DNA of 37,433 nucleotides from Pseudomonas sp. PD9R (GTDB taxonomy: Bacteria > Pseudomonadota > Gammaproteobacteria > Pseudomonadales > Pseudomonadaceae). The stretch lies in the NCBI RefSeq assembly GCF_019200975.1, contig NZ_JAHTMR010000030.1:1-37433 (forward strand), given 5' to 3'. How positions within the stretch are numbered: the first letter of the stretch is position 1; every line of letters starts with the position of its first letter. The position numbers and the translations under genes were made by a program. Of the stretch, positions 1 to 6,650 are shown piece by piece. The notes below the pieces were generated by a model that was given only the letters and a program-made list of their open reading frames with translations, made no database searches and was not told where the DNA came from.

Positions 1-19
1 TTAAGATCTTTCGTCTCAA
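1..19 (-). other. Start of rRNA operon leader (partial)
   Basis: Read on the minus strand, this sequence lies directly downstream of the third of three tandem rRNA-type promoters. It should be the start of the 5' leader of an rrn operon whose 16S gene lies beyond the left edge. The rRNA itself is not in the window, so this is an inference from promoter architecture and orientation. Confidence 0.55.
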
Positions 20-30
20 CCGAGGCGCGC

Positions 31-58
31 ATTCTACAGCAGCCTCATTTGCTGTCAA
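31..58 (-). promoter_or_regulatory. rrn-type promoter, proximal of three
   Basis: On the minus strand: -35 TTGACA (53-58), 16-bp spacer, -10 TAGAAT (31-36), followed by the very GC-rich discriminator GCGCGCC. The GC-rich discriminator and near-consensus hexamers are typical of stringently controlled stable-RNA promoters. It reads leftward out of the window. Confidence 0.8.
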
Positions 59-139
59 GTGGTTATTTTCAGAAGCTTTCAAAACTTCCTGAACAACTTC
101 AACCACTTGCGCTTCAGATCTCTCGTCAGCGGGAGGCGA

Positions 140-167
140 ATTCTACAGCGTTACTCGCTGCTGTCAA
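140..167 (-). promoter_or_regulatory. rrn-type promoter, middle of three
   Basis: On the minus strand: -35 TTGACA (162-167), 16-bp spacer, -10 TAGAAT (140-145), GC-rich discriminator TCGCCTCCC. It has the same geometry as the copy at 31-58, about 109 bp away. Confidence 0.8.
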
Positions 168-285
168 CACCTCTTTTTCAACTTCCTTTTGGCTTCGATG
201 ACCTGAAGCAACTTGCTGCCGAAAACTACGTAACTCTTTGTTTACCAAGGAGTTTTCCGTTTCGACTGCGCCGGAAGTGGGGCGA

Positions 286-313
286 ATTATAGGCCTCCAG
301 AATCTGCCGTCAA
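286..313 (-). promoter_or_regulatory. rrn-type promoter, distal of three
   Basis: On the minus strand: -35 TTGACG (308-313), 16-bp spacer, -10 TATAAT (286-291), discriminator TCGCCCC. AT-rich DNA immediately upstream (about 314-345) could act as an UP element. Confidence 0.75.
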
Positions 314-370
314 GCACTGATTTGGTTTTTCTATCAATAATCTATAGGTAACCGCAAAAAGTCCTCTCGG

Positions 371-392
371 TCTTCATCTATATAGATGAAGA
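371..392. repeat. 22-bp perfect palindrome upstream of rrn promoters
   Basis: A perfect palindrome with half-site TCTTCATCTAT lies between the tRNA-Arg 3' end (476) and the distal rrn promoter. It could be a protein-binding site for rrn control or part of the tRNA 3' processing/termination region. No proper U-tract follows it on the minus strand, so a classical terminator is unlikely. Confidence 0.5.
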
Positions 393-475
393 GATGAATC
401 CAACACGAGAAATAACAAAGCAATCACCTGGAAAGGACCGCTAAGAAGAGAGGAAAAGGGATGCAAAGAAAGATA

Positions 476-552
476 TGGTGTCCCAGGGCAGGTTCGAACT
501 GCCAACCTTCCCCTTAGGAGGGGGATGCTCTATCCAATTGAGCTACTGAGAC
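476..552 (-). tRNA. tRNA-Arg(CCT)
   Basis: Folds as a 77-nt cloverleaf on the minus strand. Acceptor GTCTCAG pairs with CTGGGAC. The anticodon stem TCCCC/GGGGA carries loop CTCCTAA, giving anticodon CCT (reads AGG). The T arm contains GTTCGAAC, and the 3' CCA is encoded (476-478). Confidence 0.95.
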
Positions 553-554
553 AC

Positions 555-1141
555 AAACTGCCCACGTGAATACGTGGAACAATGGACGGCGAGCATGGTA
601 ACGGGCAAGCATGCCTTTGTCATGTCGTCCTTAGGCTTTTTAAGTGTAGGCAGATGCGTCGAAGAATCGCCAAATTTACCAATCGAGCCAAAACCAAGAC
701 CCGCAAACCCTCCTGGCGCGGGCCAGATCGTGATGCCCACCAAGCAATTCAACGCGCCATCCATCCTAAACAGCCCAGACCACGAACCTTCCCCTAGTAA
801 ATCGGCCAATTGCCACTATCCTGTATTGGTAAGGCACAGCTGATTGGCATGGCACGCCCTCTTGATTTTCTTGACACCGACTGTCGACTGAGGACGCGGC
901 CAACGAAACCGGCCATGACACTCCTTTCCAAACCAGTCCGCATTTCTGATAATTGGTGCTGGCATAAAGCCTTTATCCAGTTCAATATTTGTCACAGAAT
1001 TGACGCCAATGAACTGGCTGTTTTGAGGCATGATGCGGGCCTCTATCAATTCAGGTTGAACATTTGGCCAGAGCGCTTGTCCTATCAGACATCCTGCGGT
1101 CAATCCCGAAAACCGCTCCCCTGAACTAACCGGTTAAATAT
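555..1141. other. Long gene-free region upstream of amrZ
   Basis: No reading frame here has a recognisable product or convincing ribosome site; short overlapping frames occur on both strands. The region probably holds the tRNA-Arg promoter (minus strand) and an extended amrZ promoter region (plus strand). Confidence 0.5.
1058..1084 (+). promoter_or_regulatory. Candidate AlgU (sigma-22) promoter for amrZ
   Basis: GAACAT (1058-1063), 16-bp spacer, TCCTA (1080-1084) resembles the sigma-22/AlgU consensus GAACTT-N16/17-TCTGA. It lies about 58 bp upstream of the amrZ start. amrZ (algZ) is known to be AlgU-dependent in P. aeruginosa. The match is imperfect and this is only a candidate. Confidence 0.35.
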
Positions 1142-1468
1142 ATGCGCCCATTGAAACAGGCAATTTATTCCAGCCGTACGGCTGACAAGTTCGTCGTACG
1201 TCTGCCAGACGGAATGCGTGAACGCATTGCCGAGGTGGCTCGCAATCATCACCGCAGCATGAATTCCGAAATCATTGCGCGCCTTGAGCAGAGCCTTATT
1301 CAGGAAGGTGCACTGGGCGAAGAATTAAGCATGCGCCTCGACAGCCCAGAGCTGTCACTTCACGAGCGTGAATTGCTACAGCGCTTTCGCCAGCTATCCC
1401 ACCGCCAGCAAAACGCACTCGTTTCGCTGATTGCCCACGATGCTGAAATGGCGGCAGACGCCTCCTAA
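1142..1468 (+). CDS. amrZ: Ribbon-helix-helix regulator AmrZ (AlgZ)
   Basis: A 108-residue Arc-type ribbon-helix-helix DNA-binding protein. The family both activates and represses genes for alginate and other exopolysaccharides, flagella, cyclic-di-GMP turnover and (in fluorescent pseudomonads) iron uptake. The N-terminal arm is followed by the DNA-contacting strand KFVVRLP (about residues 16-22), then helices RERIAEVARNHHRSMNSEIIARLEQ. The C-terminal helical half (LSLHERELLQRFRQLSHRQQNALVSLIAHDAE) corresponds to the tetramerisation domain. Length and sequence match P. aeruginosa AmrZ closely. No good Shine-Dalgarno precedes the ATG, but the MRPLKQA start is the conserved one. It is monocistronic, with its own terminator at 1487-1513. 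Confidence 0.95.
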   Translation: MRPLKQAIYSSRTADKFVVRLPDGMRERIAEVARNHHRSMNSEIIARLEQSLIQEGALGEELSMRLDSPELSLHERELLQRFRQLSHRQQNALVSLIAHDAEMAADAS

Positions 1469-1486
1469 CTCACGCAGAGAAGCCCA

Positions 1487-1513
1487 AGCCAGCTTAATCG
1501 CTGGCTTTTTTTT
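1487..1513 (+). terminator. Rho-independent terminator of amrZ
   Basis: Stem AGCCAGC (1487-1493) / GCTGGCT (1500-1506), loop TTAATC, then eight T. It lies 18 bp after the amrZ stop and just outside the 3' end of the group II intron. Confidence 0.9.
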
Positions 1514-1537
1514 GCTCGAAATTCGGATCGAGTAGGA

Positions 1538-1597
1538 GGCGGATTTACATCCGCCGTCCTCTCACACCACCGTACGTACGGATCCGTATACGGCGGT
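1538..1597 (-). ncRNA. Group II intron domains V and VI
   Basis: Catalytic domain V at 1566-1597 and branch-site domain VI at 1538-1555 of the intron. ACCGCCGTA pairs with TACGGTGGT (one G-U), a CG bulge follows, and TACG pairs with CGTA around loop GATC. A GNRA tetraloop is usual here, so GATC is atypical and may weaken the tertiary contact. The maturase stop codon (1598-1600) abuts domain V. Confidence 0.75.
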
Positions 1598-3017
1598 TCA
1601 AGCTATGCGGTTAAGCCGGTTTATCGTATCCAGTACCGAGACTAGTCCAAGTTGATCCCATAGTTTCTTCGGCAACGCCTGATTCATATGAGATGCCCCT
1701 GAGCTCCACCATGGGCCGCGGCCATTGAAAGCTGATTTGCAGGCGCGTGCTTCGCTAAGCCCCAGACGCATCAGGTTACTCGCCCTCGTTGAGGGCTGCT
1801 TCCATTGCCGCCAGACGACACAGCGAAGCTTGCGACGCACCCAGCCGTCAATTTCCTCAAGTGGCCGTTTGCTTTGACTTAGCTTGAAGTAGCCTGCCCA
1901 GCCACGCAGCACTGGGTTTATCCGCTCGATGACACTCGCCATCTTGCGGCCCCGCGCTCCGCGCAGCAGGTCTCTGAGTCGGTCGCGCAAGCGACGCAGG
2001 CTCATGCTCGCCACTCTCAGCCTCGGCTGTTGATGCCAGCTCATCCCATAACCCAGATAATCACAGCCCCAAGGCCGTGCCACTCGACTCTTTTCCCGGT
2101 TCAGCGTCAGTTTCAGACGCTGGCTCAGGAAGCGCTCAGCTCTAGCCATCACTCGTTCGCCCGCATGGCAACTACGCACATAGATGTTCGCATCGTCGGC
2201 ATAGCGCACGAAGCGATGACCCCGTCGTTCCAGCTCGCGGTCGAGTTCGTTGAGCAGGATGTTCGACAGCAACGGCGAGAGGGCCGCCTTGCGGCGTCCC
2301 TTCTTGCCGTCGGCTGACGAGTCCACCTGACATCGTTCCCACTTCGAGATATCGGCGGATCAGCCTGAGCACTCGTTTGTCGTCGACTTGACGCTCTATA
2401 TGGGCCATCAAAACGTCGTGGTTAACTCGATCAAAGAACTTTTCAAGATCAAGTTCCACGCACCAGCGGTGTCCCGCCGCCACATGGCCGCGAGCGGTTT
2501 CGATGGCTTGATGAGCGCTTCTGCCCGGACGGAAGCCGTAGCTGTAATCCGAGAACAGTGGGTCGAAGATCGGCGTGAGCTGTTGCAACAGTGCCTGTTG
2601 GATCAGGCGATCCACGACACAGGGGATTCCCAGCTGTCTTGTTTCGCCTTTGGGTTTTGGGATTTCGACGGCACGTACACCTTGCGGGTGATACTCGCCG
2701 GCCAGCAACCGAGCCTTGAGGATCGGCCAATACTGTTTCACGTGGTCCGCCAATTCGTCGACCGTCATGCCATCGGCACCCGGTGCGCCCTTGTTGCTGA
2801 CCACGCGGTGATACGCACGCTTAAGGTTAGCCGGTGCAAGCACCCGCGCCATCAGCGTGTCCGGCTCCGCGTTCGTCCACGTCACAGACGCCGCTGATAC
2901 CTGTGCGCTGTCAGCCGTCATCCTCGGACTCTGTCCGGGACTCGGAGTAACAGTCTTCTCTGGGAGAAATTTCTGCATTTCGGTATTCCACGAGACTCTG
3001 ACGCCTACTGGCGGCAT
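1598..3017 (-). pseudogene. ltrA: Frameshifted group II intron reverse transcriptase/maturase
   Basis: Intron-encoded protein that would promote splicing and target-primed reverse transcription of the intron RNA. The first part (from 3017, or an inner ATG at 2978) carries the early RT blocks: KGAPGADGMTVDEL, PKPKGETRQLGIP, YGFRPGRSAHQAI and DLEKFFDRVNHD. It stays in frame to GTPQGGPL. The second part, in another frame, resumes with SPLLSNILLNELDRELERRGHRFVRYADD (catalytic YADD near 2192-2203) and a group II maturase (X) domain (LRGWAGYFKLS). No HNH endonuclease follows, as in class C proteins. The frames join around 2278-2285, consistent with loss of two bases between GGPL and SPLL. The protein is therefore probably inactive. 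Confidence 0.9.
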
Positions 3018-3447
3018 AATCTGTTCGGCCCTTGGTGACGGAGTTACTCGTCACTTACTACGGCCTCGGCTGACTTCTGCACGCTCATCCCGTCGCCTCT
3101 CGACGCTCGGTAGCACAGTGGCAAACGTGCAGATCTCCCAGGGTAATTCGCGCGACCTTCCTGCTTATGCCTGTCGGATCTACGTCACAGCGTCCGTGCA
3201 AGTATTGGGCTTTGAGGAAACATGCCCCCTTACCCCGCTGCGCCGCCTCTATCCGCTTCCTGTTCGTCAGGCCAGCATTTTGCCTCGGGCTTCCTTCAGA
3301 TTCGCAGTCACCCGCGACACCCTTGCCTCTGGCTAACACTTCCCCTTGCCGGGTGTGTAGAGGACTTGCACCTCCAAGTCACCAGCGTGGCCACCACAGC
3401 CGAACTGGTTGCGCTTACGCGCAACGCGCCATGCCTGGCGCACATAT

Positions 3448-3474
3448 AAAAAAACCCGCCGGATGGCGGGTTTT
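3448..3474 (-). terminator. Rho-independent terminator of mgtE
   Basis: On the minus strand: AAAACCCGCC (3474-3465), loop ATCC, GGCGGGTTTT (3460-3451), with seven T in all. It lies 13 bp after the mgtE stop. It is the 5' exon and insertion landmark for the adjacent group II intron. Confidence 0.9.
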
Positions 3475-3486
3475 GACACAAGACAC

Positions 3487-4929
3487 TCAGAGCAAGAAGA
3501 TTGTTGCCAAGCCAAGGAAGATAAAGAACCCACCACTATCAGTCACTGCAGTGATCATTACGCTGGCACCCATTGCTGGATCGCGCCCTAGTCGCGCCAA
3601 TGTCATCGGGATCAAAACCCCCATTAACGCCGCAAGCAACAAATTGAGGGTCATTGCAGCGGTCATCACTACCCCCAAAGACCAGCTGCCATAAAGCAGA
3701 TAAGCAACGACCCCGATCACACCGCCCCAGACAACGCCATTAATCAGGGCAACTGCCAACTCCTTACGCATCAGTCGCGAAGTATTGCCGGTACTCACCT
3801 GATCCAGCGCCATAGCCCGAACAATCATAGTGATGGTCTGGTTACCGGAGTTTCCACCAATACCCGCCACGATCGGCATCAAAGCCGCAAGCGCAACCAG
3901 CTTCTCGATGGAACCTTCGAACAAACCAATTACCCTCGATGCGACGAATGCAGTGATCAAGTTCACCGCCAGCCAGGCCCAACGGTTACGCAGGGACTTC
4001 CAGACTGACGCAAAAATGTCTTCTTCTTCTCGCAGACCCGCCATGTTGAGAACTTCGTTTTCGCTCTCTTCACGAATCAGGTCGACCATTTCATCGATTG
4101 TCAGACGACCAATAAGCTTGCCGTTTTTGTCTACGACGGGCGCAGAAATCAAGTCGTAACGTTCAAACGCCTGAGCCGCATCGTAAGCCTCCTCGTCGGG
4201 ATGAAAACTTACTGGATCGCTAGCCATTACCTCCGAAACTTGTTTATCCGGATCATTGACCAGCAGGCGCTTGATCGGCAACACCCCCTTGAGGACGCCG
4301 TCGTAATCAACCACAAACAGTTTGTCGGTATGGCCAGGCAGCTCCTTGAGGCGCCGCAGGTAGCGCAGAACCACTTCGAGACTGACGTCCTCACGGATAG
4401 TCACCATCTCGAAGTCCATCAGCGCACCGACCTGATCCTCGTCATAGGACAACGCGGAGCGAACACGCTCACGCTGCTGCCCATCGAGGGTTTCCATCAA
4501 TTCGTGAACGACATCTCGCGGCAGCTCGGAGGCCAGGTCAGCCAGCTCATCCGCATCCATGTCCTTGGCCGCAGCCAAGAGCTCGTGATCGTCCATGTCG
4601 GCGATCAGGGTTTCACGAACCGAGTCGGATACTTCGAGAAGAATGTCGCCGTCGCGATCAGCCTTGACCAATTGCCAGAGCGTCAGACGATCGTCCAGTG
4701 GCAAGGCTTCAAGAATATAGGCGACGTCGGCGGAGTGCAGATCATCGAGCTTGCGCTGCAACTCGACGAGGTTCTGCCGGTGAACCAGGTTCTCGACCCG
4801 GTCATGATGCGCGCCTTCCTGGCGATGAGTCAGGTCTTCAACCACTCGCTGACGCTGCAACAGCTCAACAACTTGAGCGAGGCGGTCCTGCAAGCTTTCC
4901 TGCGTTTTCTTTACTTCAACTTCAGACAT
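3487..4929 (-). CDS. mgtE: Magnesium transporter MgtE
   Basis: A 480-residue inner-membrane Mg2+ channel of the MgtE/SLC41 family. The cytosolic N-domain (about residues 35-150, superhelical) and a CBS-domain pair (about 155-275) sense intracellular Mg2+ and gate the pore. Five membrane helices fill about 310-480. The signature GGNSGNQ is at about 358-364. D464 in TAVTDSGGFF matches the pore aspartate that coordinates Mg2+. The start MSEVEV was chosen because TGGAG lies 7 nt upstream; a frame-extending upstream ATG (4959) lacks a better site. The gene is monocistronic with its own terminator and was originally convergent with amrZ before the intron inserted. Confidence 0.95.
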   Translation of the reverse strand: MSEVEVKKTQESLQDRLAQVVELLQRQRVVEDLTHRQEGAHHDRVENLVHRQNLVELQRKLDDLHSADVAYILEALPLDDRLTLWQLVKADRDGDILLEVSDSVRETLIADMDDHELLAAAKDMDADELADLASELPRDVVHELMETLDGQQRERVRSALSYDEDQVGALMDFEMVTIREDVSLEVVLRYLRRLKELPGHTDKLFVVDYDGVLKGVLPIKRLLVNDPDKQVSEVMASDPVSFHPDEEAYDAAQAFERYDLISAPVVDKNGKLIGRLTIDEMVDLIREESENEVLNMAGLREEEDIFASVWKSLRNRWAWLAVNLITAFVASRVIGLFEGSIEKLVALAALMPIVAGIGGNSGNQTITMIVRAMALDQVSTGNTSRLMRKELAVALINGVVWGGVIGVVAYLLYGSWSLGVVMTAAMTLNLLLAALMGVLIPMTLARLGRDPAMGASVMITAVTDSGGFFIFLGLATIFLL

Positions 4930-5250
4930 AGGCGAACTCCACTCCCAGCAGCGGGGCACGCCGGAAGGATCAATCAGTCAATTCATGATTGGAAAAACGG
5001 GGTATTGAGTAACTACTGGGTAAGTCCATGGAGATATTCCACAAGCCCCGGCGGGGCTGACGGGCGCAATGATACACCGCCTGACGGTTTTAAATGTTAA
5101 AAAATCGCGGCTGAAACAAGCGCTTGCGAGACAAACCTGAGCGCTGTCCTGATGCTTAAAACTGCGACGACTTATCCTGAAAAGAAAACACACTAGCAGC
5201 CAAAACTACAGGAACTACTCTTGATTAGGAGCCGTCATGGAGGACGTCGA
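4930..5250. other. Intergenic region between mgtE and an exported-protein gene
   Basis: A divergent control region of ~320 bp. A TATCAT on the minus strand (5066-5071) is a possible -10 for mgtE. No recognisable riboswitch or gene was seen. Confidence 0.35.
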
Positions 5251-5769
5251 ATGCCATCGAGAACATCCCGCTTACCGCTGATCACCCTACTCTGCCTACC
5301 GCTTGCGGCGCCTGCCGCGACCATTCACCGCTGCGAGGCGCCTGGCGGACACATCACATTCACCACAATGAGCTGCGCTAGTGATGAAACCCTTTCAAGC
5401 CAGGAAGTGCATGCTTACTTGCCTGGAACGACGATCGCTCTTATGCCAGAAGCCATTCGCAAAGAAACATCAGGTATGAAAATCAAACGCCGCGATCCGA
5501 CAATCGTCGGCCAGTCAGAAGACAAATGTGGAAATCAGCTCAGCGCCAGTGAACGTCGCCAAGCAATCATCAATCAGCGTGTTGTCGCCGGAATGACCAC
5601 GCAAGACGTAGAAAGCGCCTTGGGCAAACCAGACAGGATTAGCGTCAGGAATTCGAGCACGAGTTACCGCTATGAGACCAAGCGAGTTCGGAGTGCGAAC
5701 ATAGAGTTCGATGAGAGAGGATGCACGAAAGGAAAAGCCAAATCCCAGACGGCAAAAAGCCCGCATTAA
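5251..5769 (+). CDS. Putative exported protein with SmpA/OmlA-like C-terminal segment
   Basis: 172 residues from the ATG at 5251, chosen because a strong GGAGG sits 7 nt upstream; an in-frame TTG at 5221 has no such site. The N-terminus (RTSRLPLITLLCLPLAAPAA) is a signal peptide, so the protein is probably periplasmic. The following TIHRCEAPGGHITFT resembles the start of DUF4124-like domains. GMTTQDVESALGKPDRISV near residues 115-133 resembles the 'G(M/L)T..qV...lG.P' motif of SmpA/OmlA (BamE-like) domains. Four Cys could form disulfides. No function can be assigned. It is monocistronic; its TAA stop forms the loop of its terminator. Confidence 0.75.
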   Translation: MPSRTSRLPLITLLCLPLAAPAATIHRCEAPGGHITFTTMSCASDETLSSQEVHAYLPGTTIALMPEAIRKETSGMKIKRRDPTIVGQSEDKCGNQLSASERRQAIINQRVVAGMTTQDVESALGKPDRISVRNSSTSYRYETKRVRSANIEFDERGCTKGKAKSQTAKSPH

Positions 5770-5780
5770 ATGCGGGCTTT
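5756..5780 (+). terminator. Terminator overlapping the stop codon
   Basis: AAAGCCCGCAT (5756-5766) / ATGCGGGCTTT (5770-5780), an 11-bp perfect stem whose three-base loop TAA is the stop codon of the upstream gene. The U-tract is short (TTTCTGTT). On the minus strand it can also stop transcription leaving the tRNA-Arg genes. Confidence 0.75.
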
Positions 5781-5788
5781 CTGTTGTA

Positions 5789-5865
5789 TGGTGCACTCGA
5801 CAGGATTCGAACCTGTGACCGCTCGGTTCGTAGCCGAGTACTCTATCCAGCTGAGCTACGAGTGC
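5789..5865 (-). tRNA. tRNA-Arg(ACG), copy 2
   Basis: A 77-nt cloverleaf on the minus strand. Acceptor GCACTCG/CGAGTGC; anticodon stem CTCGG/CCGAG with loop CTACGAA, anticodon ACG (A34 normally converted to inosine, reading CGN codons). T arm has GGTTCGAATCC; CCA is encoded. Identical to the copy at 5937-6013. Confidence 0.97.
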
Positions 5866-5936
5866 ATTTGTGTTTTTATACCAGATCACAACTGGTTGAA
5901 GCCAAGTCATTTACATCACTGCAAACAACTCTTAAA

Positions 5937-6013
5937 TGGTGCACTCGACAGGATTCGAACCTGTGACCGCTCGGTTCGTAGCCGAGTACTCTATCCAGCT
6001 GAGCTACGAGTGC
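5937..6013 (-). tRNA. tRNA-Arg(ACG), copy 1
   Basis: Identical 77-nt sequence to the copy at 5789-5865, separated by a 71-bp spacer and probably co-transcribed from the promoter at 6028-6055. Anticodon ACG, encoded CCA. Confidence 0.97.
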
Positions 6014-6027
6014 ATTTGTTGCCGCGC

Positions 6028-6055
6028 ATTATAGGCCGTTCAATCTGTTTGTAAA
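6028..6055 (-). promoter_or_regulatory. Promoter of the tRNA-Arg(ACG) pair
   Basis: On the minus strand: -35 TTTACA (6050-6055), 16-bp spacer, -10 TATAAT (6028-6033), then GC-rich discriminator GCGCGGC. It lies 14 bp before the first tRNA-Arg. Confidence 0.8.
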
Positions 6056-6121
6056 GCGCTTTTTTCTAGTAATTTCAACAACTTACCGAAGAAGCCAGAT
6101 TACAACGTACTACGCAAATAA

Positions 6122-6212
6122 TGGCGGAGAACGGGGGATTCGAACCCCCGACACCCTTTTGAGGTGTACTCCCTTAGCAGGGGAGCGCCTTCGGCCACTC
6201 GGCCAGCTCTCC
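6122..6212 (-). tRNA. tRNA-Ser(GCT)
   Basis: 91 nt on the minus strand with the long variable arm of a class II tRNA. Acceptor GGAGAGC/GTTCTCC, discriminator G; anticodon stem CTCCC/GGGAG with loop CTGCTAA, anticodon GCT (AGC/AGU). CCA is encoded. Confidence 0.97.
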
Positions 6213-6226
6213 GCAACACGGGGCGT

Positions 6227-6255
6227 ATCTTAACCAACCTTTTCCCCGTTTGCAA
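6227..6255 (-). promoter_or_regulatory. Promoter of tRNA-Ser
   Basis: On the minus strand: -35 TTGCAA (6250-6255), 17-bp spacer, -10 TAAGAT (6227-6232), GC-rich discriminator ACGCCCCG. It lies 14 bp upstream of tRNA-Ser, in the gap behind csrA. Confidence 0.65.
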
Positions 6256-6274
6256 ACATAAAAAACGATAAAAA

Positions 6275-6463
6275 TTAATGGCTTGGTTCTTCGTCCTTCT
6301 CTTTCTTTATACGCAGGTAAATTTCCTCACGGTGGACCGCAACCTCTTTCGGGGCGTTGACACCGATACGCACTTGATTTCCTTTGACGCCGAGCACGGT
6401 CACGGTGATTTCGCCATCACCGATAATCAGGCTTTCTGCGCACCGACGAGTCAGAATCAGCAT
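6275..6463 (-). CDS. csrA: Carbon storage regulator CsrA/RsmA
   Basis: A 62-residue homodimeric RNA-binding protein. It binds GGA motifs in 5' leaders to block translation and is antagonised by small RNAs of the RsmX/Y/Z type in the Gac system, which governs secondary metabolism, biofilm and virulence traits. MLILTRR and the binding strand IRIGVNAPKEVAVHREEIY (here VRIGVNAPKEVAVHREEIY) match RsmA throughout. The start at 6463 is set by GAGGAG upstream and by universal MLILTR; an in-frame ATG six codons earlier is not used in the family. The order alaS-lysC-rsmA-tRNA-Ser-tRNA-Arg is conserved in Pseudomonas. Its promoter(s) probably lie in the 190 bp behind lysC. Confidence 0.98.
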   Translation of the reverse strand: MLILTRRCAESLIIGDGEITVTVLGVKGNQVRIGVNAPKEVAVHREEIYLRIKKEKDEEPSH

Positions 6464-6523
6464 ACCTATCTCCTCACGCATTTCATTTCAGGGACAACAG
6501 TCTGCAAAAAAAAGGCACTCGAC

Positions 6524-6544
6524 CTACAACCAAATTGGTCGTAG
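6524..6544. repeat. Inverted repeat in the csrA leader
   Basis: CTACAACCAA / TTGGTCGTAG (one G-U), 60 bp upstream of csrA. On the minus strand it is followed about 11 nt later by a run of eight T. It may be an operator or an attenuator-like hairpin; function unknown. Confidence 0.5.
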
Positions 6545-6604
6545 TCCTACATGCCTGAGTATTGACTAGCGCGAGCAAAAGAACAGCTTCGGGGTCGCGC
6601 CTTT

Positions 6605-6640
6605 CAAAAAAACAAAGGGCGCGGTCAGACCGCGCCCTTT
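6605..6640 (-). terminator. Rho-independent terminator of lysC
   Basis: On the minus strand: AAAGGGCGCGGT / ACCGCGCCCTTT (12-bp perfect stem, loop CTG), then GTTTTTTT. It begins 10 bp after the lysC stop and separates lysC from csrA. Confidence 0.92.
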
Positions 6641-6650
6641 GGCAAACGCA

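Larger units (their letters stand above)
1527..3443 (-). mobile_element. Group II intron, class C type, full length
   Basis: A ~1.92-kb retroelement read on the minus strand. The 5' end GTGCGCC (3443-3437) starts four bases after the U-tract of the mgtE terminator, and the ~430 nt before the reading frame would be ribozyme domains I-III. Domain V is visible at 1566-1597: 9-bp and 4-bp stems, a two-base CG bulge, loop GATC, and a CGC triad with its G-U wobble. Domain VI is the hairpin GGCGGAT/ATCCGCC (1538-1555). The 3' end is CGAT at 1530-1527. Class C introns are known to insert immediately downstream of intrinsic terminators, as here. Exact ends are inferred from consensus; the encoded protein is frameshifted. 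Confidence 0.85.

Noticed and set aside
543..1124. Short overlapping frames between tRNA-Arg and amrZ
   Set aside because: Several frames on both strands overlap one another, none with a ribosome site or recognisable product; the region is better read as control DNA.
2270..2290. Programmed frameshifting as an explanation of the split RT
   Set aside because: No slippery heptamer is visible at the junction and related introns encode the protein in one frame; a disabling deletion is simpler.
2030..3336. Plus-strand frames inside the group II intron
   Set aside because: Opposite to the RT and ribozyme domains; translations show no motifs.
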